Assembly (NCBI RefSeq): GCF_902489635.1
Contig: NZ_CABUAN010000004.1
Coordinates: forward strand, 1-64,000
Direction: 5' to 3'
Source: an uncultured Porphyromonas sp.
Lineage (GTDB): Bacteria > Bacteroidota > Bacteroidia > Bacteroidales > Porphyromonadaceae
DNA length: 64,000 bases
Shown: piece after piece, positions 1 to 8,157 of the stretch
How the letters are laid out: every line of letters begins with the position of its first letter
How positions within the stretch are numbered: the first letter of the stretch is position 1
Program-made: the position numbers and the translations under genes
Notes under the pieces: model-generated
Database searches by the model: none
Told to the model about the DNA's origin: nothing
Seen by the model: only the letters and a program-made list of their open reading frames with translations

Positions 1-102
1 GAAGTTATCAAAAACATCATTCTTGAGAAATTGCATTAGCGGGTGGAATGTACGACAGCTAACAGCTAACGGCCAACCTTGGCTTCGCTTCAGATATTTG
101 AG

Positions 103-110
103 TACCTTTG
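103..110 (+). promoter_or_regulatory. Bacteroidota-type promoter upstream of ftsX
   Basis: TACCTTTG fits the Bacteroidota -7 consensus TAnnTTTG, and a TTG lies at 79-81, 21 bases upstream. It would start a transcript near 117 and give ftsX a leader of about 130 bases. The first 100 bases hold no gene; they contain AGCTAACAGCTAACGGCCAA, part of which recurs near 63395. The match is by eye to the consensus. Confidence 0.55.
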
Positions 111-247
111 CATAAATACTGTATGATGCCCTTTGTATAGTCTTTGATACGGACTAGGTGGGGGGCGCATATTGTTGCTTGACTTCTTTTATCTGTTGTA
201 CCCATAGCACATTCCGCACGTTTCACCGCTAAGACTCACGCTCGCCT

Positions 248-1135
248 ATGTCGCATCACACACCTCGTCCACGGCGCCGATCGCTACTCCCCTCCTCTAG
301 GATTATTGCGATCGTCTGTATCGCCCTACCACTCTTCCTGCTGGGATCTATCGCTCTCCTTGAGGTGGGCAAGTGCCACCTAGAGCAGTCGGTACGCGAG
401 GAGATGACCTTCACCGTCTTACTAGACCCTGAGACCACTGAGCAGGATAGCATACAACTGATGCAGCAGGTGAGCCAGGCTCCGTACGTCAAGGATGTGA
501 CCTACATAACGCCCACCGAGGCTGCACGACAGCTCGAAGAGGAGATAGGCGAAGATCCCGTGGCGGTACTCGGCTTTAACCCCCTACAGCCCTCGCTAGA
601 GGTGCATCTCAAGTCACAGTACGCCGTAGCCGATAGCATGGCGCAGATAGAGAGTGACTTCGCCTCGTGGGGCAACGTGCAGACGATGAGCTATCGTGGA
701 GATATGCTCCAGATGATCGATGAGAATATGCAGCATCTCTCGACAATCCTACTGATCGTCTCGCTGATCCTGCTGGTCATCGCTATCATACAGGTCAATA
801 GTATGACCCACATTATGATCTACAGCCGGCGCTTCCTGATCCGCTCCATGACCCTGCTGGGTGCTAAGCCGAGCTTGATCCGTAAGCCTTTTACCACTTA
901 CAGCATTTTCAATGGTCTGTGGGGTGGCTTGCTGGCGGTCTGTATGATTCTAGGCACGCTCGGCTATATGACGCAGCGCAATCCGCAGCTCATCGAGAGC
1001 TATCTCAGCTACAGCGAGGTGGCGATCATCCTCGGAGGGATCATTTGCCTCGGCATCTTGCTCTCGTGGATCACCGCCTCGATATCGACGAGCAAGTACA
1101 TTCGTATGGATGGCGGACGTATCGTCATGGCTTAG
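248..1135 (+). CDS. ftsX: Cell division protein FtsX
   Basis: This is the membrane subunit of the FtsEX ABC complex, which couples ATP hydrolysis to activation of septal peptidoglycan hydrolases. The 295-residue protein has the FtsX layout: a short basic N-terminus, a membrane segment at about 19-41, an extracytoplasmic domain of about 120 residues, then three hydrophobic segments at about 165-187, 215-240 and 255-280. The extracytoplasmic part contains the family-like stretch VKDVTYITPTEAA. No ftsE is adjacent, which is common in Bacteroidota. It is first in a same-strand block running to mnmE, with DUF3098 and uppP directly behind, an arrangement seen in related genomes. Confidence 0.9.
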   Translation: MSHHTPRPRRRSLLPSSRIIAIVCIALPLFLLGSIALLEVGKCHLEQSVREEMTFTVLLDPETTEQDSIQLMQQVSQAPYVKDVTYITPTEAARQLEEEIGEDPVAVLGFNPLQPSLEVHLKSQYAVADSMAQIESDFASWGNVQTMSYRGDMLQMIDENMQHLSTILLIVSLILLVIAIIQVNSMTHIMIYSRRFLIRSMTLLGAKPSLIRKPFTTYSIFNGLWGGLLAVCMILGTLGYMTQRNPQLIESYLSYSEVAIILGGIICLGILLSWITASISTSKYIRMDGGRIVMA

Positions 1136-1166
1136 TCATTATCTCATACATCACAACTTATCAATT

Positions 1167-1427
1167 ATGGTATTTGGCAAGAAGAACTATATCCTCCTAG
1201 CGATCTCCGTGGGGATCATTATCTTGGGTCTCCTCTTGATGTCGGGGGGAGGTAGTGCAGACAATCCAGAGTTTACGGCAGAGATCTTTAGCACACGTCG
1301 TATCGTCGTGGCGCCTATCGTCACGCTGGTCGGCTTCCTCCTAATCATCTACGCTATCATGGCTAAGCCCAAAAGCTCCAACAAAAGCAAAGACAAGGGT
1401 AGCAATACTACGCCACAGAACAAGTAA
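1167..1427 (+). CDS. DUF3098 family small membrane protein
   Basis: An 86-residue protein with two hydrophobic segments (about residues 7-27 and 53-72) and a lysine-rich tail. The start at 1167 gives MVFGKKNYILL, which matches how DUF3098 proteins begin; an in-frame ATG at 1110 lies inside ftsX and is unlikely. DUF3098 proteins are Bacteroidota-specific and typically sit between ftsX and uppP, as here. The function is unknown; the position suggests a link to envelope growth or division, which is inference only. Confidence 0.82.
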   Translation: MVFGKKNYILLAISVGIIILGLLLMSGGGSADNPEFTAEIFSTRRIVVAPIVTLVGFLLIIYAIMAKPKSSNKSKDKGSNTTPQNK

Positions 1428-1451
1428 ACCTCTTGTGCCGAAACGCTTAAG

Positions 1452-2303
1452 ATGACGCTACTCGAATCCATTATTCTAGCCATCGTAGAGGGGCTGACGG
1501 AGTTTCTCCCAGTCAGCTCTACGGGGCACATGATCCTCACGCAGGGCGCACTCGGCATGGAGAGTACCCCTTTCCTACGGGCCTTTACGGTGATGATCCA
1601 GTTTGGCGCGATCCTCTCGGTCGTGGTGCTGTACTACAAGCGATTCTTCACCTTTCGAGTGGAGGAAGGCGCACGACAGCTTCCTCAGCGGTGGCAGTGG
1701 GTCGGACGCTTCTCCTTTTATATCAAGCTCCTCGTCGGTCTGATCCCTGCAGCAGTCATCGGGCTACTACTGGAGGAGCAGATAGATAAGCTCCTGGACA
1801 ATGTCTACGTAGTCGCCACGATGCTCTTCTTGGGTGGCATCTTTATGCTCTTCATCGATCGCATTTGGCCTGCCACAAAACAGACGGTGGAGCGTCCGTC
1901 GTACCTCAACGCTTTCGTCATCGGCTGCTTTCAGACCATCGCTATGATCCCAGGCGTGTCACGCTCTATGGCGACGATCGTAGGTGGACTACAGCAGCGA
2001 CTCACGAGACGCGCAGCGACCGAGTTCTCCTTCTTCCTAGCGGTGCCGACGATGCTCGGCGCTACCCTACTCAAGGGGTACAAGCTCCTCTCCGATCCTG
2101 TCTCTAGTCAGATGCTTCAGGAAAACTGGGTGGCACTACTCGTGGGCAATGTGGTTGCCTTCGTGGTAGCACTGCTGGCGATCAGGTTCTTTATCAACTA
2201 TGTGACCCGCTACGGCTTCAAGCTCTTTGGCTACTACCGTATTGTGGTCGGTCTACTGGTACTCATCCTACTACTCTGCGGAGTGCCTCTAGCGATGCAC
2301 TAA
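1452..2303 (+). CDS. uppP: Undecaprenyl-diphosphatase UppP (BacA)
   Basis: This integral membrane enzyme dephosphorylates undecaprenyl diphosphate to recycle the lipid carrier for peptidoglycan and surface polysaccharides, and it confers bacitracin tolerance. At 283 residues it has the normal family length. Both signature motifs are present: EGLTEFLPVSSTGH at residues 13-26 and PGVSRS at 167-172. Multiple hydrophobic helices follow, ending in a long one near the C-terminus. It is 24 bases after DUF3098 and only one base before truB, so it is probably co-transcribed with both. Confidence 0.96.
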   Translation: MTLLESIILAIVEGLTEFLPVSSTGHMILTQGALGMESTPFLRAFTVMIQFGAILSVVVLYYKRFFTFRVEEGARQLPQRWQWVGRFSFYIKLLVGLIPAAVIGLLLEEQIDKLLDNVYVVATMLFLGGIFMLFIDRIWPATKQTVERPSYLNAFVIGCFQTIAMIPGVSRSMATIVGGLQQRLTRRAATEFSFFLAVPTMLGATLLKGYKLLSDPVSSQMLQENWVALLVGNVVAFVVALLAIRFFINYVTRYGFKLFGYYRIVVGLLVLILLLCGVPLAMH

Positions 2304-2304
2304 G

Positions 2305-3069
2305 ATGAATCAGGAAGTCTCCTCCAAGCTCTACACACCTGCCGACCTGCAGGTTCATCGCCCCCTCACGCTACGTACGGGAGCGATCATACCCTTGGAC
2401 AAGCCGTTGGGGTGGACCTCCTTTGACGTGGTCAATAAGGTGCGCATCATGGTGCGCCAGGTGACTGGTGTCAAGCGCATCAAGGTGGGACACGCTGGGA
2501 CGCTCGACCCGCAGGCGACGGGCGTGCTGGTGCTCTGCACAGGGCGTGCTACGAAGCTCATCGAGCAGCTGATGGACCATGACAAGGAGTACCGCGCCAC
2601 GCTACAGCTCGGAGCCACCACACCCTCCTTCGACAGCGAGCACGAGATCGACGCGACCTATCCCTATGAACATATCACGGAGGAGATGGTGCGGAGTGCC
2701 TTGCGCCAGTTCACGGGAGAGATTGACCAGCGACCTCCCACCTTCTCAGCCGTCAAGGTAGGGGGCATACGCGCCTACGACCTAGCCCGTCAGGGACAGG
2801 AGGTAGAGCTGGCACACAAGCACATCACCATTCACGAGCTGGAGCTACTCAGCTTCACGTCCCCCACCCTACAGCTACGCATCGTCTGTAGCAGAGGCAC
2901 CTACATTCGTTCGCTGGCACGTGATCTCGGCACAGCTCTCGACTCGGGAGCTTATCTCACCCAGCTGGTGCGGACACGCTCTGGCGAAGTGTCACAGGCA
3001 GACTGCTTTAGCCTCGACCAGCTAGACGAACTGCTCGCCCTAACGCCCGACGAGGAGAAACTCTCCTGA
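2305..3069 (+). CDS. truB: tRNA pseudouridine(55) synthase TruB
   Basis: TruB makes pseudouridine 55 in the T-loop of tRNAs. The 254-residue protein has the motif GHAGTLDPQATG with the catalytic aspartate at residue 68, followed by the YRATLQLG and RPPTFSAVKVGG stretches typical of the family. The N-terminal 20 residues before GAIIPLDKP are a little longer than in E. coli. The start codon is one base after the uppP stop, suggesting translational coupling. The C-terminus ends soon after the catalytic domain, without a clear PUA domain, as in many Bacteroidota. Confidence 0.95.
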   Translation: MNQEVSSKLYTPADLQVHRPLTLRTGAIIPLDKPLGWTSFDVVNKVRIMVRQVTGVKRIKVGHAGTLDPQATGVLVLCTGRATKLIEQLMDHDKEYRATLQLGATTPSFDSEHEIDATYPYEHITEEMVRSALRQFTGEIDQRPPTFSAVKVGGIRAYDLARQGQEVELAHKHITIHELELLSFTSPTLQLRIVCSRGTYIRSLARDLGTALDSGAYLTQLVRTRSGEVSQADCFSLDQLDELLALTPDEEKLS

Positions 3070-3119
3070 CCAAACACCCTTACTATACTCACTCTATCCC
3101 ATTAGAAACAGAATCCAAT

Positions 3120-4193
3120 ATGCGACATAAAGCGAAGCTATCACACTTTGATTACAAGCTCCCCGAGGAGCTCATTGCTCAGTACCCGACCACTTTCAGA
3201 GATCAGTCTCGTATGATGGTACTGCACCGCACAGACGGCTCTATCGAGCATAAGAACTTTGTGGACATCCTCGACTACTTTGGCGAGAAAGACACTTTTG
3301 TCTTCAACGATACGAAGGTTTTCCCCGCCAGACTCTATGGTCTGAAGGAGAAGAACCAGGCGAAGATCGAGGTCTTCCTCCTGCGTGAGCTCAACGACTC
3401 CCTGCGCCTATGGGATGTACTCGTAGATCCGGCTCGCAAGATCCGCATCGGCAACAAGCTCGAGTTTGGCGAGGAGGGCGGTGCCCCCGTGCTGGTCGCT
3501 GAGGTTATAGACAACACCATCTCGCGCGGTCGTATCTTGCGCTTCCTCTACGATGGCTCTCACGATGACTTCCTCAAGGATCTGTACAGTCTAGGCGAGG
3601 CTCCACTCCCCGCAGAGATCAAGCGACCCGCTGAGCCTAGCGACCTAGAGCGTTATCAGAGTGTTTTTGCGAAACATATCGGTGCCGTCTGCGCCCCCGC
3701 TGCGAGCCTGCACTTTAGCGACATTATCCTGCACAAGCTACGCCTGCAGGGGTGCAACCTTGCTTTCCTCACACTGCACCACAACCTCTCTAGCTATCAG
3801 GAGATTGAGGTAGAGGCGATCAGCAAGTATAAGGTGGAAAACGAAGAGATGTACATCCCCATCGAGTGCTGCGACATCGTCAACCAAGCACGCGACGACA
3901 ATGCGCAGATAGTGGCTGTCGGAGCGACCGTCATGCGAGCTCTCGAGACGGGCGTCAGCACAGACGGCTACCTCAAGGAGTTCAGTGGCTGGACCAACGA
4001 GTTTATCTATCCGCCTTACCACATTCACCTGCCGACCGCTATGCTGACCAACTTCAATGCGCCAAAGAGCATCAACCTCATGTGCGCTGCCACCATGGGT
4101 GGTGAGAAGAATGTGATGAATGCAATGAATGTAGCGGTCAAGGAGAAGTACCGCTTCGGTTGCTACGGGGATGCGCTCCTCATTATGGACTAA
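3120..4193 (+). CDS. queA: S-adenosylmethionine:tRNA ribosyltransferase-isomerase QueA
   Basis: QueA transfers and isomerises the ribose of S-adenosylmethionine onto 7-aminomethyl-7-deazaguanine in tRNA, giving epoxyqueuosine. The 357-residue protein begins with the typical FDYKLPEELIAQYP and carries the conserved VFNDTKVFPARL, AAPAASLHF-like (CAPAASLHF) and PYHIHLPTAMLTNF stretches. The length is normal. It follows truB by 50 bases, so two tRNA modification genes are adjacent and mnmE is a third nearby. Confidence 0.95.
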   Translation: MRHKAKLSHFDYKLPEELIAQYPTTFRDQSRMMVLHRTDGSIEHKNFVDILDYFGEKDTFVFNDTKVFPARLYGLKEKNQAKIEVFLLRELNDSLRLWDVLVDPARKIRIGNKLEFGEEGGAPVLVAEVIDNTISRGRILRFLYDGSHDDFLKDLYSLGEAPLPAEIKRPAEPSDLERYQSVFAKHIGAVCAPAASLHFSDIILHKLRLQGCNLAFLTLHHNLSSYQEIEVEAISKYKVENEEMYIPIECCDIVNQARDDNAQIVAVGATVMRALETGVSTDGYLKEFSGWTNEFIYPPYHIHLPTAMLTNFNAPKSINLMCAATMGGEKNVMNAMNVAVKEKYRFGCYGDALLIMD

Positions 4194-4227
4194 AGGATCC
4201 CGCTAAGACTCTCTCACTGTCGCTCCT

Positions 4228-4695
4228 ATGCCTACTGCTTACATAGCCCTCGGTAGCAACCTCGACGAGCCTCGTCACCAGCTACTAGAGGCGATCAGAC
4301 GAATGCGCCTTCGTGGGCTCCGAATCTGCAGCGTTGCTCCCTTTGTGGAGACGCGCCCCGTGGGCTTCGCTTCGGAGCATCTCTTCCTCAATAGCGTCGT
4401 GTCCGTTCACACGACAGCGACACCAGCAGAGCTTTTGGCACAGCTTCAGGCTATCGAGCGTGAGATGGGGCGACTGCACAAGTCGCACGACGGCATCTAC
4501 TCCGACCGAGTCATAGACCTAGACATCCTGCTCTACGACCAGTGTGTCGTGACCACGCCTGAGCTCACCATCCCGCATCCTCGTATGTGTGAGCGCGCCT
4601 TCGTCCTGCAGCCACTCAGCTACATAGCACCTGAGCTCACCATCCCCACGACGGGGGCCACCGTGGCTCAGCTACTAGCCGCCCTGCCCGCATGA
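4228..4695 (+). CDS. folK: HPPK, 6-hydroxymethyl-7,8-dihydropterin pyrophosphokinase FolK
   Basis: FolK transfers pyrophosphate from ATP to 6-hydroxymethyldihydropterin in folate synthesis. The 155-residue protein has the N-terminal AYIALGSNL motif, the ETRPVGF stretch, and the signature RVIDLDILLYD near residue 92 with its catalytic aspartates, followed by IPHPRMCERAFVL. Its stop codon overlaps the mnmE start (4692-4695, ATGA), so the two genes are probably translationally coupled. Confidence 0.95.
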   Translation: MPTAYIALGSNLDEPRHQLLEAIRRMRLRGLRICSVAPFVETRPVGFASEHLFLNSVVSVHTTATPAELLAQLQAIEREMGRLHKSHDGIYSDRVIDLDILLYDQCVVTTPELTIPHPRMCERAFVLQPLSYIAPELTIPTTGATVAQLLAALPA

Positions 4696-6107
4696 TACAT
4701 GATCTGAGCGAAACGATCTGCGCGCCGGCCACCGCACTAGGCGGAGGACTAGCCGTCATACGTATCTCGGGAAGCCTAGCCCCGCAGATCGCTGAGACGC
4801 TTCTTGGCAAAAGGCTCGCGCCTCGTGAAGCCACGACCGCTGGACTACGCATTGACGGACAACTCATAGACCTCGTCGTAGCCACCTACTTCGCCGCCCC
4901 ACACTCCTACACTGGCGAAGAGGTCGTCGAGCTTTCTTGCCACGCCTCCCCCTACATCGTACGTTCCATACTGGAGTGGATCGCTCAGCAGAAAGGGTGC
5001 CGCATGGCCGATCCAGGCGAATTTACCCGTCGTGCCTTGGCGCATGGCAAGCTAGACCTAGCCGAGGCGGAGGCGGTCGCCGACCTCATCGCTGCGACCA
5101 CTGCCACACAGCACAAGATGGCTATGGAGCAGCATACCGGCAGGCTCAGTCATCTGCTCAACGAACTGCGGGCAACGCTCCTACGCTTCGCCGGTCTTCT
5201 CGAGCTAGAGCTAGACTTTAGCGAAGAGGATGTAGCCTTTGCCGATCGCTCCACACTAGTTGAAACGTTAGCCACCATACAGCACCAGCTTCGCCTGCTC
5301 ACGCAAAGCTTCAGCACCGGGCAAGAACTCCAGCAAGGCATCCCGACCGCTATCATTGGCGCTCCCAACGTGGGCAAGAGCAGTCTCCTCAACGCCCTTC
5401 TCCAGCACGAACGAGCTATCGTCAGCGACATCCCTGGCACCACCCGTGACACCGTCGAGGGGCGACTAACCATCCGAGGCACACTCTTCCGGCTCATCGA
5501 CACCGCCGGGCTGCGCCAGACGACCGACCTCGTGGAGCAACTAGGCATCGAGCGCAGCTACCAGCAGATCTCCTCCGCACGGCTCATCCTCTGGGTCATC
5601 GCCCCGCCCCTACCCACGTGGGACGAGCTAGAGACACAGCTCGGTGAACTCCTGCCACTCACCGCCCCCGATAGTACCCTCATGCTCCTGCTCAACAAGC
5701 GGGATCTACTCACCGAGAGCGAGGTCACGGACTGGCTCAGCCACTGCTCCGAACAGCTACAACGCATGAACGGCAAGCGACACACCACCCCTCCGCTAGC
5801 CATCTCAGCACGAGCCGCTGAGGGCATCGAAGCTCTCGAAGAGCTTATGGTCACCAACACCCACACCCTTCACGGAGAGGAGGAGGAGACCGTGATGCTC
5901 TACAACCTGCGCCACTACGAGGCGCTCACCAAGGCAAGTCACGCCTTAGAGTTAGTCTCCGAGGGACTCCACAACAGCTTGACCAGTGACCTCATCACCC
6001 CCTATCTCCGTGAGGCGATCGAAGAGATCGGCCTCGTCACAGGCGACTCCATCACCTCCGACGAGGTGCTCGGCTTCATCTTCTCTCACTTCTGCATCGG
6101 CAAATAG
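4692..6107 (+). CDS. mnmE: tRNA modification GTPase MnmE (TrmE)
   Basis: With MnmG, this GTPase installs the 5-carboxymethylaminomethyl group on wobble uridine 34. The 471-residue protein has the N-terminal tetrahydrofolate-binding domain (to about 120), a helical domain interrupted by a G domain, and the C-terminal motif FCIGK with the conserved cysteine. G-domain motifs are GAPNVGKSS (223-231), DIPGTTRD, DTAGLR and NKRD. The start overlaps the folK stop by four bases. Confidence 0.97.
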   Translation: MIHDLSETICAPATALGGGLAVIRISGSLAPQIAETLLGKRLAPREATTAGLRIDGQLIDLVVATYFAAPHSYTGEEVVELSCHASPYIVRSILEWIAQQKGCRMADPGEFTRRALAHGKLDLAEAEAVADLIAATTATQHKMAMEQHTGRLSHLLNELRATLLRFAGLLELELDFSEEDVAFADRSTLVETLATIQHQLRLLTQSFSTGQELQQGIPTAIIGAPNVGKSSLLNALLQHERAIVSDIPGTTRDTVEGRLTIRGTLFRLIDTAGLRQTTDLVEQLGIERSYQQISSARLILWVIAPPLPTWDELETQLGELLPLTAPDSTLMLLLNKRDLLTESEVTDWLSHCSEQLQRMNGKRHTTPPLAISARAAEGIEALEELMVTNTHTLHGEEEETVMLYNLRHYEALTKASHALELVSEGLHNSLTSDLITPYLREAIEEIGLVTGDSITSDEVLGFIFSHFCIGK

Positions 6108-6108
6108 T

Positions 6109-6411
6109 ATGGGACAGGGACGCATCGCAGAGGAGCAGCAGGTCATTAGGCAGATGATCCAGCTCTACTGCAGGAAGAAAGAGGGAAATGAAACGCTCTG
6201 CGACAGCTGTCGCGAACTACTCGAGTACGCCACACGGCGACTAGACCGCTGCCACTACGGCGCAGCAAAGCCCACCTGCCGCAAATGCCCCATACACTGC
6301 TACCGACCCGACATGAAAGCCCGCATTCAGACGGTGATGCGCTGGGCTGGTCCCCGTATGCTCTTCCACCACCCCCTCGCCGCTGTCAAGCACCTCCTCC
6401 GCGAGCTCTAG
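6109..6411 (+). CDS. YgbA-family (nitrous-oxide-stimulated promoter) protein
   Basis: A 100-residue cysteine-rich protein. The pattern CDSCRELLEYATRRLDRC, then KPTCRKCPIHCYRPDMKARI and RWAGPRMLFHHP, matches the YgbA_NO family as I know it. In Enterobacteria ygbA belongs to the NsrR/nitric-oxide stress regulon and has been linked to recovery from nitrosative stress; the biochemical role is unclear. The CxxC plus CxxCxxxC cysteines suggest zinc or iron-sulfur binding (inference). The start at 6109 is one base past the mnmE stop; an upstream in-frame start lies within mnmE and is not needed. Confidence 0.85.
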   Translation: MGQGRIAEEQQVIRQMIQLYCRKKEGNETLCDSCRELLEYATRRLDRCHYGAAKPTCRKCPIHCYRPDMKARIQTVMRWAGPRMLFHHPLAAVKHLLREL

Positions 6412-6768
6412 AGCCACCCGCTCCTTTACCACCTTTTTAAAGTTGCCTGCAAGGCGTTTGAACGCTTCTGTAGGATTTCCAAAAGCTTTCCTCTCTTGGA
6501 AAAAACAATTCCCAAGGAAGGAAAGTTTCTTTTCCAACGCTGGAAAGCTTCATTTCCAACGCTGGAAAGTTTCTTTTCCAACGGAGGAAATGTTTCGTTC
6601 CAGCGGGGGTGGGAGCGATTCGTCCCATGAGGATGGGACGTTGTTTGAGACGTGTTTTAGCGAGTAATACCTATTACTGGGTAGGTTTGCGAAGGTGGCC
6701 CCTTGACAAAGAGGTATAACTTTGCGGTGCAATAGATTCATACAAGCTGTACACCCCCGCAACAACTG
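6412..6768. repeat. Intergenic cluster of short palindromes (TTTCCAACGCTGGAAA type)
   Basis: This 357-base gap has no credible gene. At about 6497-6605 it carries repeated units about 22-24 bases apart: TTTCCAACGCTGGAAAG twice, then TTTCCAACGGAGGAAATG and GTTCCAGCGG, preceded by related TCCCAAGGAAGGAAAGTTTC. Each unit is close to self-complementary. The 15-base stretch CGGAGGAAATGTTTC also occurs, on the other strand, in the element at 31530-31665, so I treat this as a diverged member of the same family. A TAACTTTG promoter-like box lies at 6717-6724 before the methyltransferase gene. Confidence 0.7.
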
Positions 6769-7434
6769 ATGGCTAAGGCTCAGCATAACGCATATATCAA
6801 GCAGATGCACCGCTACGATGCACTCATGACGGGACGCTCCTGGTGGGGGCATCTCTTTATGAATGGGCTCTGGCAGGTGGATCAGCTACAGATGGCGGCA
6901 GAGGTCTTGGCTATGATCCCCGATGACTTTGCGGGGCGGCTACTAGATGTGCCGGTGGGGACTGCGGTCTTCACCTGCGACAAGTACAAGCAGCTTGCCA
7001 AGGCTCAGATCACTGCACTGGACTACTCCGAGAAGATGCTCGAGATGGCTGCTCACCGCTTTGAGGTGGAGGGGGTGACCAATGTATCGCTCGTGCAGGG
7101 CGATGTGGGGGCGATGCCCTTTGCCGATGGGGAGTTTGACTATCTGCTCACGATGAGTGGCTTACAAGCTTTCCCCGACAAGGAGCGAGCCCTCCGTGAG
7201 ATGCACCGTGTGCTGAAGCTGGGAGGGCGACTGTGTGGATGCTTTTACGTACGTGGGGAGCACCGCGTGGGCGACTGGATAGCTCGCCATATATTGGAGC
7301 GCAAGGGGTACTACTGCCCGCCACACTACACAGCCCCGGAGGCGGTGGCAGTTCTTCGAGACCTCTTTGGGGAGCGTATCTCCGTACATCAGTACCACGC
7401 TATGCTCATCTGCTCAGTAATCAAAGATAGGTAA
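6769..7434 (+). CDS. Class I SAM-dependent methyltransferase
   Basis: A 221-residue UbiE/Methyltransf_11-type protein. SAM motif I is seen as LLDVPVGTAVF (about residues 62-72), with proline where many family members have the second glycine-rich position. The acidic ITALDYSEKML, the LVQGDVGAMPFADGEFDYLL stretch and the post-motif RALREMHRVLKLGGRL are typical of small-molecule methyltransferases. The substrate cannot be told from sequence. It is 11 bases upstream of a TetR regulator on the same strand, which ends in a strong terminator, so the two likely form one small operon and the regulator may control it. Confidence 0.83.
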   Translation: MAKAQHNAYIKQMHRYDALMTGRSWWGHLFMNGLWQVDQLQMAAEVLAMIPDDFAGRLLDVPVGTAVFTCDKYKQLAKAQITALDYSEKMLEMAAHRFEVEGVTNVSLVQGDVGAMPFADGEFDYLLTMSGLQAFPDKERALREMHRVLKLGGRLCGCFYVRGEHRVGDWIARHILERKGYYCPPHYTAPEAVAVLRDLFGERISVHQYHAMLICSVIKDR

Positions 7435-7445
7435 ACAAACGAACT

Positions 7446-8069
7446 ATGAATAGTCCGACACCAGATATACAGCAGCGTATCGAGGAGGGTGCCATGCGGC
7501 TCTTCTCTCGGCATGGCTACATAGGCACCTCGATGCGTATGGTAGCCAAGGAGGCTTACGCCTCGCTGGGCAGTATATACTACTATTATGAGGACAAGGA
7601 GGCGCTCTTTCGCTCGCTCGTAGAGCCTGCGATCAAGGGGCTAGAGGCACTTTACGCTTTACCGCCTAAGGATCAAGATATGGAGATGGATATGCTGGAC
7701 CCTGTGGAGCGTAAGCGGAGGGGCTACTCGAAGTCACCTTTCTACCAGTACATCATCGACCATGCGGAGGCTCTGCGACTGGTCTTCTTCGCCAGTGCGG
7801 GTTCCTATCTGGATCACTACGAGACTCGGCTCAATCAGCTGAGCAACGAGGCGACCATCCGCTACTTCGAGCGGTATCGGGAGCTCCATCCCGACTGGAA
7901 AGCCGAGGTCGATCCCGCCTTCGTCGATATTTACTCAGCCTTTATCACGGCAACCATCAAAGCTATACTGCAACGGTCCGACACCAGTCCAGAAGAGCTG
8001 GTACGGTTCTGTCAGTGCCACGAGAAGTTTAGCTTAGGCGGTTGGCGAGAGCTCTTAGGGGTCTGGTGA
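7446..8069 (+). CDS. TetR/AcrR family transcriptional regulator
   Basis: A 207-residue regulator. The N-terminal helix-turn-helix domain is clear: RIEEGAMRLFSRHGYIGTSMRMVAKEA, then a turn and the recognition segment ASLGSIYYYYEDKEALF (described in two parts, residues about 10-60). The C-terminal ligand-binding part is not assignable to a subfamily. It is co-directional with the methyltransferase just upstream. Its stop codon at 8067-8069 lies within the stem of the downstream terminator. Confidence 0.88.
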   Translation: MNSPTPDIQQRIEEGAMRLFSRHGYIGTSMRMVAKEAYASLGSIYYYYEDKEALFRSLVEPAIKGLEALYALPPKDQDMEMDMLDPVERKRRGYSKSPFYQYIIDHAEALRLVFFASAGSYLDHYETRLNQLSNEATIRYFERYRELHPDWKAEVDPAFVDIYSAFITATIKAILQRSDTSPEELVRFCQCHEKFSLGGWRELLGVW

Positions 8070-8093
8070 AACAGTTCACCAGACCCTTTTTTT
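8059..8093 (+). terminator. Rho-independent terminator overlapping the tetR stop
   Basis: A perfect 12-base-pair stem (GGGTCTGGTGAA at 8059-8070 and TTCACCAGACCC at 8075-8086) with a 4-base loop is followed by seven T. The TGA stop of the TetR gene (8067-8069) is part of the stem, so the last codons double as terminator. Confidence 0.92.
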
Positions 8094-8157
8094 GAACACT
8101 TAGCGAAAGACGTTCAGTTTCCCCATCTTCCCAATAAGCAAATCAACCAACTAATCA

